Source: Erwinia rhapontici (lineage in GTDB: Bacteria > Pseudomonadota > Gammaproteobacteria > Enterobacterales > Enterobacteriaceae). Taken from it: DNA of 64,000 bases. The position numbers and the translations under genes are program-made. Below are positions 28,901 to 39,129 of this stretch, piece by piece; position 1 is the stretch's first letter, and each line of letters starts with the position of its first letter. Below the pieces are notes generated by a model. The model had not been told where the DNA came from, did not search any database, and saw nothing but the letters and a program-made list of their open reading frames with translations. The DNA lies in contig NZ_VRKO01000010.1 in assembly GCF_012271765.1 (NCBI RefSeq), forward strand, positions 814,884 to 878,883, written 5' to 3'.

Positions 28901-29751
28901 CCCGCAGGTGGGTTATCCGCCGGATAAAACGAGATGTTGCGCGAGCGGTAATCCCGGTCGAGACCAATCTGCAGGCTGGCGATGATCATCTCGACGGCAT
29001 ACTCCAGGCCATAGCTGGCCACGATGGCATCGATCAGCAGCGAAGTGTCGCGCCCCGCATAGGTCTGATTGATTTTCATCAGGGCCGCAGCGGCCATCGG
29101 GGAGTCCTGCGGCAGCGGTTTTGCCTCGGCGAGGCAGGCCTGCGCGATGGCGAACGCCTGCTGCCAGCTGCTATCGCAGCGACTGCCGTCCAGGACCATG
29201 CCGCCGTTCTTTTTGGTTTCCTGGCTCAAGACCTTCAGACGACGTAACTGTTCTGCGGGTTCTTCGACTTTACCGATGGCCGGGAGTGGCCTGTCACGGT
29301 GGCTGAGTGCCAGTACGGACAGCTTCTGCGGCAGCGTAATGGCATCATCTTCTGTCAGCCACAGCGGTGCCGCAGGGTTGACGACGGCGCTGAGGGGAGC
29401 GGCTACGGGGGAAGCGGTGAGAGGCTCGTCAGCCGTTGGCGCGGCGGACGGTGTTTTTTTCGGACTGGCTGGCGCCACGGCTGCGGGTGGCACGGCCTGG
29501 ACTGAGGCTGCACTGCCAGCAGAAGCGATGCTCTGTTGTTTATCTTCACCTGCTGCCAGATAGCCTTTGCGGCTCTTCTCTTTAATGAGCTTCTCGCACG
29601 CTTTTCTGGCCTGTTCATCATCATCAAAGCTTTTTATCTGGCTTTGCCCCTGAGTTCCCACACGTCCCCAACTGAGATGGAGTTCCTGTTGTTTTTGTAC
29701 AATGGTCCAGAATTTGTGGGATTTTTCATCCTGATAAATCAAGGTGGTCAT
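25933..29751 (-). CDS. yehI: WGR and DUF4132 domain protein (YehI/MolR-like)
   Basis: A very large protein, 1272 aa from MTTLIYQDEKSHKFW. Residues about 1-80 form a WGR domain (LSWGRVGTQGQSQIKSF), a fold found in PARPs and bacterial nucleic-acid-linked proteins. Residues about 88-155 are an Ala/Pro/Ser-rich linker. A long helical region follows, and the C-terminal part is the DUF4132/MolR domain (about 1040-1230; LVWGAYDADNQLL, FTLPHNAVEIGIPHILEM). E. coli YehI is about 1210 aa. I chose the ATG at 29751 (GGAAACCAC ahead), although the frame stays open to 29937. It is first gene of the cluster; function unknown. Confidence 0.88.
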   Translation of the reverse strand: MTTLIYQDEKSHKFWTIVQKQQELHLSWGRVGTQGQSQIKSFDDDEQARKACEKLIKEKSRKGYLAAGEDKQQSIASAGSAASVQAVPPAAVAPASPKKTPSAAPTADEPLTASPVAAPLSAVVNPAAPLWLTEDDAITLPQKLSVLALSHRDRPLPAIGKVEEPAEQLRRLKVLSQETKKNGGMVLDGSRCDSSWQQAFAIAQACLAEAKPLPQDSPMAAAALMKINQTYAGRDTSLLIDAIVASYGLEYAVEMIIASLQIGLDRDYRSRNISFYPADNPPAGYQQNIVDYEMRLRWHLSAAQPDLWQRCADRLVAALPLIPLWRQPLVSLLLPERPELADEITLRAGRNRDLTALEWLKMTATDEDTLHVLEYYQALELFDSWYYGEILTSTVLLEQGVRALPRLAPYAHGDRCGEVLMHINHPQALMMLIDAAGKGKRSYERAAKASKRFPHAAFAALVRLLNGKEDALWRSQLHALLHTQPQLAAEVAPWLSAEERALVESSLAQLNVKTDCASAEMLPAILVSPPWTVKKQVGTIPQLTLSVQPVAPQFDGVPEDQLSMWSNHRKLKVEGLKTEEILARFGFNSWNQSLPDTAVQAYDEDNYSQLIADWATNHSHYASDWNLTILPGLPREKGLNLWNALSTEHHTGIALVMAHFGLDGLPGFINSVGRQPQEALPVALCVGSTDLAPLVSRAFSKLKTLRAEARNWLLKYPEHAVAGLLPVAFGKAGEAQDHARLALRLLLDNGYQELLEAVAGRYAQPEVLAAVNALVQLDPLDDFPAKRPALPDFWQPVLWTRPLLHNGKALPEDALMHLGTMLRFPTENGLYPGLVQVKEACTPDSLAAFAWDLYTAWMAASAPSKEGWAFSTLGLFGNDDIARQLTPLIRSWPGESQHKRAVAGLDILADIGSDIALMQLNGIAQKLKFKALQERAREKISQIAEKRELSVAELEDRLAPDLGLDDNGSLLLDFGPRQFSVSFDESLKPFVRDSSGSRLKDLPKPNKNDDAALATDAVNRFKLLKKDARTIASQQIARLESAMCLRRRWTEAQFIQFLVGHPLVGHLTRRLVWGAYDADNQLLSCFRVAEDNSYSTADDDLFTLPHNAVEIGIPHILEMPPEDAAAFGQLFADYELLPPFRQLDRNRYLLTAEEREATDLQRWQGRLCPSGRLAGLTSKGWLRGVPQDAGWICWMLKPLGDLTLVLEMGEGLGVGMAPDEFNKEQSLASIWLWHGDAHQYGWGQQHPQKHPFSQLHPITASEMLSDIDALFD

Positions 29752-30364
29752 GTGGTTTCCATTTGTGTTGAACAGGACATCGATAGCGCAGCGATATCCG
29801 TAAAAGAGAAGCGATTCTCTGCCTCCGGTCACTTTTTTTTTGCAGCAGCGGCGGTAGACCGGTGGGTCAATGTAATCAACGCCAGAAAGGGGTTCAAGCG
29901 GAAAAATCTCGCTTTTATCAATCGGTTGATTATCCAAATATCATATCCGCAGGCAAATCGTTTTTTTCTTCCTTTATAAGGCAGTCGTCTCAGTGAACAA
30001 ATGCTGTGCTTCGTGGTGCCCGGGCGTTGCGGCGAATAGCACAAATTTATCTCTTTTTGCTGCCTTTCCTGGCGTAAATGGGGGCTTGATGCTAATTAAG
30101 TTGCGTAACAGATTTTATCAGGTAGAGTGTGGGCGTTTCGGGTTCCGGGCGTAAAACAGACTTTACGCTCTGTTAGAGATTCGCTTAACAGGTTGTAAAA
30201 AGTACCGTTAATCAACTGGTTGCAACGTGCGTTATTATGTTGGAATGGATAAAAAGTTAACCGGGTTGAATCTGTTATCCCGATAACCCTATCGTTAGTG
30301 CGCGATGTGACGAGTGCAAAACGGCACACTTACTCTCGGATGTTTTAATCAGGTAAAGGTAACT
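29752..30364. other. Intergenic region between the WGR gene and topA
   Basis: 613 bases carrying divergent promoters. Candidate topA-side elements include TTGCGT (30101-30106) with TAGAGT 16 bases later (30123-30128). A perfect 7-bp inverted repeat GCGTAAA/TTTACGC lies at 30150-30169. E. coli yciN, which sits upstream of topA, is absent. On the minus strand TATGAT (29945-29940) is a possible -10 for the WGR gene, without a good -35. The topA ribosome site is AGGTAAAGGTAACT. Confidence 0.5.
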
Positions 30365-32962
30365 ATGGGAAAAGCTCTCGTAATAGTTGAGTCCCCGGCA
30401 AAAGCCAAAACGATCAATAAATATCTCGGTAATGACTTCGTGGTGAAATCCAGCGTAGGCCATATCCGTGATTTGCCGACCAGTGGATCAACAGTTAAAA
30501 AGAGCGCTGACTCTACAACCAGTAAAACAACCAAAAAGGTCAAAAAAGACGAAAAGACGGCGTTAGTTAACCGTATGGGCGTCGACCCTTATCACGGCTG
30601 GGATGCGAATTATCAGATCCTGCCGGGCAAGGAAAAAGTTGTCGCTGAACTCAAGGCGCTGGCTGAGAAAGCTGACCATATCTATCTCGCAACGGACCTT
30701 GACCGCGAAGGGGAAGCCATTGCCTGGCACCTGCGGGAAGTGATCGGTGGCGATGAATCGCGCTACAGCCGCGTGGTGTTTAACGAAATCACCAAGAATG
30801 CGATTCGCCAGGCATTTGAAAAGCCGGGTGAACTGAATATTGACCGTGTTAATGCCCAGCAGGCGCGCCGCTTTATGGACCGCGTTGTGGGTTACATGGT
30901 GTCTCCACTGCTGTGGAAAAAAGTGGCACGTGGTCTTTCCGCTGGCCGTGTTCAGTCGGTCGCCGTTCGACTGGTGGTTGAGCGTGAGCGCGAAATCAAA
31001 GCGTTTGTTCCGGAAGAATACTGGGATCTGAATGCGGACCTGACCACGCCGAAAGGGGTGGATTTGCCGATGCAGGTGACGCATCAGGGCGATAAACCGT
31101 TCCGTCCGGTAAACCGCGAGCAGACCTACGCCGCTGTCAGCCTGCTGGAGAAAGCCCGCTATGTGGTTGCCGATCGTGAAGATAAGCCCACCAGCAGCAA
31201 GCCCGGCGCACCGTTTATTACCTCTACGCTGCAGCAGGCGGCCAGTACCCGTCTTGGCTTTGGCGTGAAGAAAACCATGATGATGGCCCAGCGTCTGTAT
31301 GAAGCCGGTCATATCACCTATATGCGTACTGACTCAACCAACCTGAGCCAGGATGCTGTCGGCATGGTGCGCGGCTACATCGAAGATGAGTTCGGCGCGA
31401 AATACCTGCCGAAAGCCGCCAACGTCTACAGCAGCAAAGAGAATTCCCAGGAAGCGCATGAAGCCATCCGTCCATCGGATGTGAAAGTGCAGTCTGAGCA
31501 GCTAAAAGATATGGAAACCGACGCGCAGAAGCTGTATCAGCTGATCTGGCGTCAATTTGTTGCCTGCCAGATGATGCCGGCGCAATACGATTCCACCACG
31601 CTGACGGTGGAAGCGGGCGATTTCAAACTGAAGGCGAAAGGGCGCACGTTGCGCTTTGACGGCTGGACGCGTGTGATGGCTGCGCTGCGTAAAGGTGATG
31701 AAGATCGCGTGCTGCCTGCTGTGGAAGTGGGGAGTGAGCTCAGTCTCCAGCAACTGGTGCCAAGCCAGCACTTCACCAAACCACCGGCCCGCTTCAGCGA
31801 AGCCTCGCTGGTTCGTGAGCTGGAAAAACGCGGTATCGGCCGTCCTTCTACCTATGCCTCTATTATCTCGACCATTCAGGATCGTGGATATGTGAAGGTA
31901 GAAAGCCGTCGATTCTATGCGGAAAAAATGGGTGAGATCGTTACCGACCGTCTGGAAGAGAACTTCCGTGAGCTGATGAACTATGACTTCACCGCGCACA
32001 TGGAAGACAACCTCGACAAAGTCGCGAAGAATGAAGCCCAGTGGAAAGCCGTACTGGATAAGTTCTTCAGTGAGTTCAGCGATCAACTGGCGCAGGCAGA
32101 GAAAGATCCTGAAGAAGGCGGTATGCAGCCTAATCAGATGGTCCTGACTTCAATTGACTGCCCAACCTGTAGCCGCCAGATGGGTATCCGTACTGCCAGC
32201 ACCGGGGTATTCCTCGGGTGCTCTGGCTATGCGTTGCCGCCGAAAGAGCGTTGTAAGCAGACCATTAACCTGATTCCTGAGAATGAAGTACTGAATATTC
32301 TCGAAGGTGATGACGCGGAAACGAACGCACTGCGCGCCCGTCGCCGCTGCCAGAAATGTGGCACTGCGATGGACAGCTATCTGATCGACCCTCAGCGTAA
32401 GCTGCACGTCTGTGGTAACAACCCAGAATGTGATGGTTATGAGATCGAGCAGGGCGAGTTCCGCATCAAGGGTTATGACGGTCCGATCGTTGAGTGTGAG
32501 AAATGTGGTTCCGAAATGCACCTGAAAATGGGTCGCTTTGGTAAGTACATGTCCTGCACCAATGACGATTGCAAAAATACGCGTAAAATTCTGCGCAGCG
32601 GCGAAGTCGCGCCACCGAAAGAAGATCCGGTGCCGTTACCTGAGTTGCCGTGTGAGAAGTCAGACGCTTATTTCGTTCTACGTGATGGTGCTGCTGGTGT
32701 ATTCCTCGCGGCCAATACGTTCCCTAAATCGCGTGAGACCCGCGCGCCGCAGGTGGAAGAGCTGCAACGCTTCCGCGACCGTTTGCCGGAAAAACTGCGT
32801 TACCTGGCCGATGCGCCAGCGACCGATGAAGAAGGTAACAAAGCCGTCGTGCGTTTCAGTCGCAAAACAAAACAGCAGTACGTCAGCACAGAAAAAGACG
32901 GAAAAGCCACTGGCTGGTCTGCTTTCTTTGTTGATGGTAAATGGGAAGTCACCAAGAAGTAA
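30365..32962 (+). CDS. topA: DNA topoisomerase I
   Basis: Type IA topoisomerase relaxing negative supercoils, 865 aa as in E. coli. The Toprim domain carries [15 protein letters not shown] and the acidic triad [13 protein letters not shown]. The active-site Tyr lies in [12 protein letters not shown] near residue 319. The C-terminal part has Cys4 zinc motifs (CPTCSRQ with the CSGY region; CQKCG/CGNNPEC; CEKCG/CTNDDC). I chose ATG 30365 from the strong AGGTAAAGG site and the canonical GKALVIVES start. A terminator hairpin follows and cysB is next. Confidence 0.98.
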   Translation: MGKALVIVESPAKAKTINKYLGNDFVVKSSVGHIRDLPTSGSTVKKSADSTTSKTTKKVKKDEKTALVNRMGVDPYHGWDANYQILPGKEKVVAELKALAEKADHIYLATDLDREGEAIAWHLREVIGGDESRYSRVVFNEITKNAIRQAFEKPGELNIDRVNAQQARRFMDRVVGYMVSPLLWKKVARGLSAGRVQSVAVRLVVEREREIKAFVPEEYWDLNADLTTPKGVDLPMQVTHQGDKPFRPVNREQTYAAVSLLEKARYVVADREDKPTSSKPGAPFITSTLQQAASTRLGFGVKKTMMMAQRLYEAGHITYMRTDSTNLSQDAVGMVRGYIEDEFGAKYLPKAANVYSSKENSQEAHEAIRPSDVKVQSEQLKDMETDAQKLYQLIWRQFVACQMMPAQYDSTTLTVEAGDFKLKAKGRTLRFDGWTRVMAALRKGDEDRVLPAVEVGSELSLQQLVPSQHFTKPPARFSEASLVRELEKRGIGRPSTYASIISTIQDRGYVKVESRRFYAEKMGEIVTDRLEENFRELMNYDFTAHMEDNLDKVAKNEAQWKAVLDKFFSEFSDQLAQAEKDPEEGGMQPNQMVLTSIDCPTCSRQMGIRTASTGVFLGCSGYALPPKERCKQTINLIPENEVLNILEGDDAETNALRARRRCQKCGTAMDSYLIDPQRKLHVCGNNPECDGYEIEQGEFRIKGYDGPIVECEKCGSEMHLKMGRFGKYMSCTNDDCKNTRKILRSGEVAPPKEDPVPLPELPCEKSDAYFVLRDGAAGVFLAANTFPKSRETRAPQVEELQRFRDRLPEKLRYLADAPATDEEGNKAVVRFSRKTKQQYVSTEKDGKATGWSAFFVDGKWEVTKK

Positions 32963-32983
32963 CGTTGCGTGAATTATCCTCGT

Positions 32984-33022
32984 CGGGGGCGGCCTGTCAT
33001 CGCTGCCCCCGCACCTTCTTTT
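32984..33022 (+). terminator. Terminator after topA
   Basis: GGGGGC (32985-32990) and GCCCCC (33005-33010) with extra pairing toward the loop, followed by the pyrimidine-rich TTCTTTTCTTCT. It is plausible as the topA terminator. Confidence 0.7.
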
Positions 33023-33125
33023 CTTCTGTTCCCGCTGATGAATTCCCCTGGCTGTGCTATACATATCCCACATTTTTGATATAGTTGTTATAGATAACCC
33101 CTTTCTTATTATCTAATTGCATTAG

Positions 33126-34190
<1,065 letters not shown>

Positions 34191-34214
34191 TCACTCAGGT
34201 GATGAAAAAACCTG

Positions 34215-34246
34215 TCCGGAGCCGCTTTGCGGCTCTTTTTTTTTCC
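34215..34246 (+). terminator. Terminator after cysB
   Basis: GAGCCGC (34219-34225), loop TTT and GCGGCTC (34229-34235), then a run of nine T. A textbook Rho-independent terminator. Confidence 0.92.
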
Positions 34247-34385
34247 ATTGATGCCAGCTGGCACCCCATTCGTTAATGTCCTTTGATTATTTTTTCGTAA
34301 ATGAAAGATGTATCACATGTTCTCCTATTGTTATTTCTTAAATGAGAAACAGTACACAGTTTTCATTGTCCCCCTTTGCGCTCAG

Positions 34386-34400
34386 TTAGGATGATTCTCA
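34386..34400 (-). promoter_or_regulatory. Candidate Fur box, distal
   Basis: Minus-strand TGAGAATCATCCTAA fits the 7-1-7 Fur consensus at 10 of 14 defined positions. It lies about 290 bases before ymiA. Inference only. Confidence 0.35.
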
Positions 34401-34670
34401 TACTCTAGTTAAAAGCAGGTGAGAACAGCTGCAACGAAAGGAGGAGTAAAGAAAACTCTAATTTAGAATGGACCTGTAATGGAACTCGGTGTTCTTAATT
34501 TGTGTTAAGTGATAATTAATGAGACTGAGTTGAGTGAGCATTTTTAATTAATCTTCTTCATGGATGATTAATCCTGTTAATCGTTTTGTTCAATAAAAAT
34601 TACTGGATTTTGCAACAGAGAATGTTTAGGATTCATCCTAATTTCTGATTGGTTCAAACAATCGTTTTAA

Positions 34671-34685
34671 TGAGAGTGATTATCA
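34671..34685 (+). promoter_or_regulatory. Candidate Fur box overlapping the ymiA ribosome-binding region
   Basis: TGAGAGTGATTATCA matches the 7-1-7 Fur consensus (TGATAAT-N-ATTATCA) at 12 of 14 defined positions. It ends 6 bases before the ymiA ATG. Iron regulation of the acnA locus has been reported for E. coli, which makes a Fur site plausible, but the position is unusually late. Confidence 0.45.
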
Positions 34686-34691
34686 AAAACT

Positions 34692-34850
34692 ATGGCTACT
34701 AGATTATCTGTACAACCCGGCTTCGGGGACAAAACCATCAAGGTTGAGCGTAACAGCAATCTGAAACGCAAAGCCTGGATGACGGTATTCGCTGCTTCAG
34801 CCCTGTTTTGGGGAGTGGTTGGCTTATTCGTATGGCGTATATGGGGATAA
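34692..34850 (+). CDS. ymiA: Small membrane protein YmiA
   Basis: A 52-residue protein with a basic N-terminal half and one membrane segment near the end (AWMTVFAASALFWGVVGLFVWRIWG). The NLKRKAWMTVF and ALFW...WRIWG pattern matches E. coli YmiA (46 aa, ELKRKAW...ALFW...WKVWG). It lies upstream of yciX and acnA exactly as in E. coli. No strong ribosome site is visible. Function unknown. Confidence 0.88.
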   Translation: MATRLSVQPGFGDKTIKVERNSNLKRKAWMTVFAASALFWGVVGLFVWRIWG

Positions 34851-34852
34851 CA

Positions 34853-35020
34853 ATGTACCTGAGACAGCCAGAGCAAAAAGCACAGCAAGTCCGCAAAACG
34901 AACGATCGTTTCTGTAAGGGCAAGAACAAGGCTCAGGACGCCATTCCGGCATCATGGGATTTGAATGACCTGCAGCGCAATTTTATTGAGTCAATGTTCG
35001 AAGAGAAGAAAGTTAAATAA
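34853..35020 (+). CDS. yciX: Small protein YciX
   Basis: A 55-residue soluble protein, basic in the first half (KAQQVRKTNDRFCKGKNKAQ) with an acidic-aromatic C-terminus (LQRNFIESMFEEKKVK). Its position 2 bases after the ymiA stop and its length match E. coli YciX. The spacing implies translational coupling with ymiA. Function unknown. Confidence 0.85.
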   Translation: MYLRQPEQKAQQVRKTNDRFCKGKNKAQDAIPASWDLNDLQRNFIESMFEEKKVK

Positions 35021-35128
35021 AGCAGTTATTAAAACTCACTCGGCGTTTTGCTGAGAATCAAAATTAAAACAGCGTTAATTATCATTCAGGCCGACTCACT
35101 GGCCAGGGCATCTTGACGCCCATTTTTG

Positions 35129-35356
35129 ATGCTAAACCCATCATTTAACGGTAAAACCCTCGCTTTAAATGCAGAGTGTTTAATGTGGTACGTTTTGGTC
35201 AGAGATGGCCTGCAGGAGTATAAACATGAACTTAACCCAAATTACCTGGTTCAGCACCTGGACATTCTCAGCATTGTTCTGGACCAGCGCGGTATGGATT
35301 GGAATGATGGTGCGTTAATCGCACTATTTAATCATCACCCGCGTAATAACAAATAA
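35129..35356 (+). CDS. Unrecognised small protein upstream of acnA
   Basis: A 75-residue soluble protein starting MLNPSFNGKTLALNAE and ending FNHHPRNNK, with a mixed helical middle (CLMWYVLVRDGLQEYKHELNPNYLVQHLDILSIVLDQRG). I recognise no family. Evidence that it is a gene: codon-like composition through the whole frame, no overlapping alternative, and a Rho-independent terminator starting at its stop codon. A TTG one codon upstream could also start it. The ribosome site is weak. It lies between yciX and acnA. Confidence 0.65.
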   Translation: MLNPSFNGKTLALNAECLMWYVLVRDGLQEYKHELNPNYLVQHLDILSIVLDQRGMDWNDGALIALFNHHPRNNK

Positions 35357-35391
35357 CGCCTCGCTGGCCAGTACAGCGGGGCGTTTTTGTA
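35355..35391 (+). terminator. Terminator upstream of acnA
   Basis: ACGCCTCGCTG (35356-35366) pairs with CAGCGGGGCGT (35374-35384) with one T-G wobble, followed by TTTTTGTATTTT. It ends the ymiA-yciX-small-gene transcript, so acnA needs its own promoter in 35391-35550. Confidence 0.9.
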
Positions 35392-35565
35392 TTTTAATTT
35401 CAGTTTGTTTCAGCTGTTGTCAATTAGTGTTGTTATCAAATCGTTGCGATTCGCTTGTGCTATGTTTAAACAAACCTTGTGCTTACTAAGGTTTTACCTT
35501 TTATCCCCGCAGCACGGCTCCGGTGACTTAAGGTAAATGTTAAAATAATACGCAATGGAGGAGCA

Positions 35566-38247
35566 ATGTCGACGACCCTACGCCAACTCAGTCAGGATGT
35601 ACTGTCTGTCCACGAGCAACGTTACCAGTATTACAGTCTTCACCTGGCTGAGGCTGAACTGGGCGATATTTCACGCCTGCCGAAATCAATGAAAGTGTTG
35701 CTGGAAAACCTACTGCGCTGGCAGGACGGTGACTCTGTAACCGATGAGGACATCCATGCACTGGCCGGCTGGCTGAAAAATGCGCATGCTGACCGCGAAA
35801 TTGCCTATCGCCCGGCACGTGTCCTGATGCAGGACTTTACCGGCGTGCCTGCTGTGGTTGATCTTGCCGCCATGCGTGAGGCGGTGAAACGGCTGGGTGG
35901 CGATGTCGCCCGGGTGAACCCGCTGTCGCCGGTTGATCTGGTCATTGACCACTCGGTAACGGTTGACCACTTTGGTGATGACGATGCGTTTGAAGAAAAC
36001 GTGCGTCTGGAAATGGAGCGTAACCATGAACGTTACGTCTTCCTGCGCTGGGGGCAGAAGGCCTTTAATCGTTTTAGCGTGGTGCCACCGGGGACGGGTA
36101 TTTGTCACCAGGTTAATCTGGAGTACCTGGGTCAGGCCGTCTGGCATGAAGAACAAGATGGAAAAGAGGTGGCTTACCCCGATACGCTGGTGGGGACCGA
36201 TTCACACACCACAATGATTAATGCGCTGGGCGTGCTGGGTTGGGGCGTTGGCGGGATTGAAGCGGAAGCCGCGATGCTGGGACAGCCGGTGTCAATGCTC
36301 ATTCCGGATGTGGTCGGGTTCAAACTGACCGGTAAGATGAAAGCGGGTATCACCGCCACTGACCTGGTGCTGACCGTAACGCAGATGCTGCGTAAGCACG
36401 GCGTAGTGGGTAAATTTGTTGAATTCTACGGCGACGGGCTGGATGATCTGCCGCTGGCCGACCGTGCCACCATTGCCAATATGGCCCCGGAGTACGGTGC
36501 GACCTGCGGGTTCTTCCCGGTGGATGCCGTAACGCTGGGCTATATGAAACTGACCGGGCGCAGCACGCAGCAGGTAGCGCTTGTTGAGGCTTACAGTAAA
36601 GCGCAGGGATTATGGCGCAATACCGGTGATGAACCGGTCTTTACCAGCACGCTGGCGTTGGATATGGGGGAAGTCGAATCCAGCCTGGCCGGGCCGAAGC
36701 GCCCGCAGGACCGTGTCGCACTGGGCGACGTCCCGGCGGCCTTCCGCGCCAGTAATGAACTGGAAGTGAATCACGCGCAGAAAGCCCACAAAACCGTCAG
36801 CTACCTGGACAGTAAAACCCATCAACAGTATCAGCTGGATGACGGCGCGGTGGTGATTGCCGCGATCACCTCCTGTACCAATACCTCCAACCCCAGTGTA
36901 TTAATGGCGGCGGGTCTGCTGGCGAAAAAAGCGGTGGATCTGGGGCTTGCTCCTAAGCCCTGGGTGAAGGCGTCTCTTGCGCCAGGTTCCAAAGTGGTGT
37001 CTGACTATCTTGCCGCTGCGCGCCTGACGCCTTATCTCGATAAACTCGGTTTTAACCTGGTCGGTTATGGTTGCACGACGTGTATCGGTAACTCCGGCCC
37101 GCTGCCGGATGAGATCGAATCCGCGATCAAACAGGGCGATCTGACCGTCGGCGCGGTGCTGTCGGGAAACCGAAACTTCGAAGGACGCATCCATCCCTAT
37201 GTGAAGACCAACTGGCTGGCGTCACCGCCGCTGGTCGTGGCCTATGCGCTGGCAGGTAATATGACCCTGAATCTGCAAACGGAGCCACTTGGCGAAGATG
37301 CAGCAGGTCATCCAGTGTATCTCAAGGATATCTGGCCTTCGCCGGAAGAGATCGCCGAAGCCGTGCAGATGGTTTCTACCGATATGTTCCATAAAGAGTA
37401 TGCCGAAGTCTTCGAGGGCACCCCGGAATGGCAGCAGATCAAGGTCAGTGAAGCCGCGACCTATGACTGGGATGGCAGTTCGACCTACATCCGGCTGTCG
37501 CCTTTCTTCGATGATATGGAAAGAGAACCGAAGCCAGTTCAGGACATTCAGGGGGCACGCATTCTGGCGATGCTCGGTGATTCGGTGACCACAGACCATA
37601 TCTCACCGGCAGGGAGCATTAAAGCCGACAGTCCGGCCGGACGTTACCTGCTGGAGCACGGCGTCGAGCGAACGGATTTCAACTCTTATGGCTCACGCCG
37701 TGGTAACCATGAAGTGATGATGCGCGGCACCTTTGCCAATATCCGTATTCGTAACGAAATGGTACCGGGCGTGGAAGGGGGAATGACGCGTTACATTCCT
37801 GGCGATGAGCAGATGGCGATCTATGATGCCGCCATGCGTTATCAGCAGGCTGGCATTCCGCTGGCGGTGATCGCCGGGAAAGAGTACGGCTCGGGATCCA
37901 GCCGCGACTGGGCCGCGAAAGGTCCACGTCTGCAAGGGGTTAGGGTGGTCATTGCCGAATCCTTTGAACGTATTCACCGCTCGAATCTTATTGGGATGGG
38001 GATCTTGCCGCTGGAGTTTCCGTCAGGCGTCACACGGAAAACGCTGGGGCTGACCGGGGATGAGCAGATTGATGTGCAGGATCTGAAGCAGTTAACACCG
38101 GGAGGCGTGGTGAAAGTCACGCTGACACGCATTGATGGGCGCCAGGAAGTGCTGGAAGCGCGTTGTCGTATTGATACCGGCAATGAGCTGACGTACTACC
38201 AGAATGACGGCATCTTGCATTACGTGATCCGCAATATGTTGCAATAG
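35566..38247 (+). CDS. acnA: Aconitate hydratase A
   Basis: Iron-sulfur aconitase interconverting citrate and isocitrate; AcnA is the stress and stationary-phase enzyme in E. coli. It is 893 aa (E. coli 891). The [4Fe-4S] ligands are visible: Cys in [11 protein letters not shown] and the pair in [12 protein letters not shown]. Other active-site segments are [33 protein letters not shown] and [17 protein letters not shown] strong GGAGGAGCA ribosome site precedes ATG 35566. Confidence 0.98.
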   Translation: MSTTLRQLSQDVLSVHEQRYQYYSLHLAEAELGDISRLPKSMKVLLENLLRWQDGDSVTDEDIHALAGWLKNAHADREIAYRPARVLMQDFTGVPAVVDLAAMREAVKRLGGDVARVNPLSPVDLVIDHSVTVDHFGDDDAFEENVRLEMERNHERYVFLRWGQKAFNRFSVVPPGTGICHQVNLEYLGQAVWHEEQDGKEVAYPDTLVGTDSHTTMINALGVLGWGVGGIEAEAAMLGQPVSMLIPDVVGFKLTGKMKAGITATDLVLTVTQMLRKHGVVGKFVEFYGDGLDDLPLADRATIANMAPEYGATCGFFPVDAVTLGYMKLTGRSTQQVALVEAYSKAQGLWRNTGDEPVFTSTLALDMGEVESSLAGPKRPQDRVALGDVPAAFRASNELEVNHAQKAHKTVSYLDSKTHQQYQLDDGAVVIAAITSCTNTSNPSVLMAAGLLAKKAVDLGLAPKPWVKASLAPGSKVVSDYLAAARLTPYLDKLGFNLVGYGCTTCIGNSGPLPDEIESAIKQGDLTVGAVLSGNRNFEGRIHPYVKTNWLASPPLVVAYALAGNMTLNLQTEPLGEDAAGHPVYLKDIWPSPEEIAEAVQMVSTDMFHKEYAEVFEGTPEWQQIKVSEAATYDWDGSSTYIRLSPFFDDMEREPKPVQDIQGARILAMLGDSVTTDHISPAGSIKADSPAGRYLLEHGVERTDFNSYGSRRGNHEVMMRGTFANIRIRNEMVPGVEGGMTRYIPGDEQMAIYDAAMRYQQAGIPLAVIAGKEYGSGSSRDWAAKGPRLQGVRVVIAESFERIHRSNLIGMGILPLEFPSGVTRKTLGLTGDEQIDVQDLKQLTPGGVVKVTLTRIDGRQEVLEARCRIDTGNELTYYQNDGILHYVIRNMLQ

Positions 38248-38261
38248 TCCGCGCCGTGTTT

Positions 38262-38294
38262 CTCTGGCGACCTGCAAGCTGCCGGTCGCCAGAG
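38262..38294. terminator. Hairpin between acnA and ribA
   Basis: CTCTGGCGACC (38262-38272) and GGTCGCCAGAG (38284-38294) form an 11-bp perfect stem between convergent genes. No strong U-run follows either way, so termination is inferred from stem strength and position. Confidence 0.65.
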
Positions 38295-38310
38295 TGCTAA
38301 CCCGAGAGGG

Positions 38311-38901
38311 TTATTTGGATAGCAGATGGCCCATTTTCGCGGCTTTCGTATCCAGGTAATGCGCATTGCTAGGGTTTCTTCCCACAATCAGTGGTACGCG
38401 CTCAACAATATTGATACCCGCCTCAGTGAGGATCTCAACCTTGCGCGGGTTATTGGTCAGCAGGCGGACTTCGTGGATGCCCAGCAATTTGAACATATCG
38501 GCGCAGAGGGTGAAGTCGCGCTCATCAGCCGCAAAACCTAACTGGTTGTTGGCTTCAACCGTATCAAAGCCTTTATCCTGCAGCGCATAAGCGCGGATCT
38601 TGTTCAGCAGACCGATATTACGGCCTTCCTGACGGTGATACAGCAGAATACCGCGCCCCTGCTCAGCAATCTGCGCCAGGGCAGCTTCAAGCTGGAACCC
38701 GCAATCGCAACGCAGGCTGAACAATGCATCGCCCGTCAAACACTCAGAATGGACGCGTGACAGCACAGGTTTGCTGTCGGAAATATCGCCAAACACCAGG
38801 GCGACATGATCGTGCCCGGTGGCGAGTTCTTCAAAACCAACCATGAGGAAATCCCCCCAAGGCGTGGGCAGATTGGCTTCTGCTACCCGTTTAAGCTGCA
38901 T
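38311..38901 (-). CDS. ribA: GTP cyclohydrolase II
   Basis: First step of riboflavin synthesis, opening GTP to the diaminopyrimidine and releasing pyrophosphate and formate. It is 196 aa as in E. coli, from [18 protein letters not shown]. The zinc Cys residues are in [19 protein letters not shown] and the catalytic Tyr and Arg region in [13 protein letters not shown]. The frame continues to 38937, but 38901 matches the family start. It is convergent with acnA and divergent from pgpB. Confidence 0.97.
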   Translation of the reverse strand: MQLKRVAEANLPTPWGDFLMVGFEELATGHDHVALVFGDISDSKPVLSRVHSECLTGDALFSLRCDCGFQLEAALAQIAEQGRGILLYHRQEGRNIGLLNKIRAYALQDKGFDTVEANNQLGFAADERDFTLCADMFKLLGIHEVRLLTNNPRKVEILTEAGINIVERVPLIVGRNPSNAHYLDTKAAKMGHLLSK

Positions 38902-39129
38902 GTGACTCTCCAGAAACTTCAGGTGTTGCGCTATCATCAGATATCGCTGTGTCAGTTGCCTGACGCAAACAATTGTGCCTATTTTGCCACAACATATCGC
39001 GTGGCAGTTAACACGTTAGAGCGATTGTTTTAATAACGCAGAATTATCACTATAACAATCCTTATGTTATTATTTTTTAAGATAATCTTATAACAAACTC
39101 GTGAACATAACGGTTCGAAAGGAAGATAA

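Larger units (their letters stand above)
34191..34691. other. cysB-ymiA intergenic region
   Basis: About 500 bases without a supported gene. It holds the cysB terminator, two candidate Fur boxes (34386-34400 and 34671-34685) and a strong ribosome-site-like AAAGGAGGAG at 34437-34446 that is followed only by a three-codon frame. The AT-rich tract 34490-34670 is probably the ymiA promoter and leader; I cannot fix a -35/-10 pair. Confidence 0.5.

Noticed and set aside
19315-29751. Cluster as a known named defence system such as BREX or a restriction system
   Set aside because: No methylase, nuclease, phosphatase or helicase component is present; the gene set matches the yehI-L-M-P-Q family instead.
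29752-29937. 62-residue N-terminal extension of the WGR protein
   Set aside because: The frame is open, but the WGR domain starts right after MTTLIYQ, where a ribosome site exists; the extension has no family features.
34437-34475. Small gene after the AAAGGAGGAG sequence in the cysB-ymiA gap
   Set aside because: The only ATG in range opens a three-codon frame; there is no coding support.
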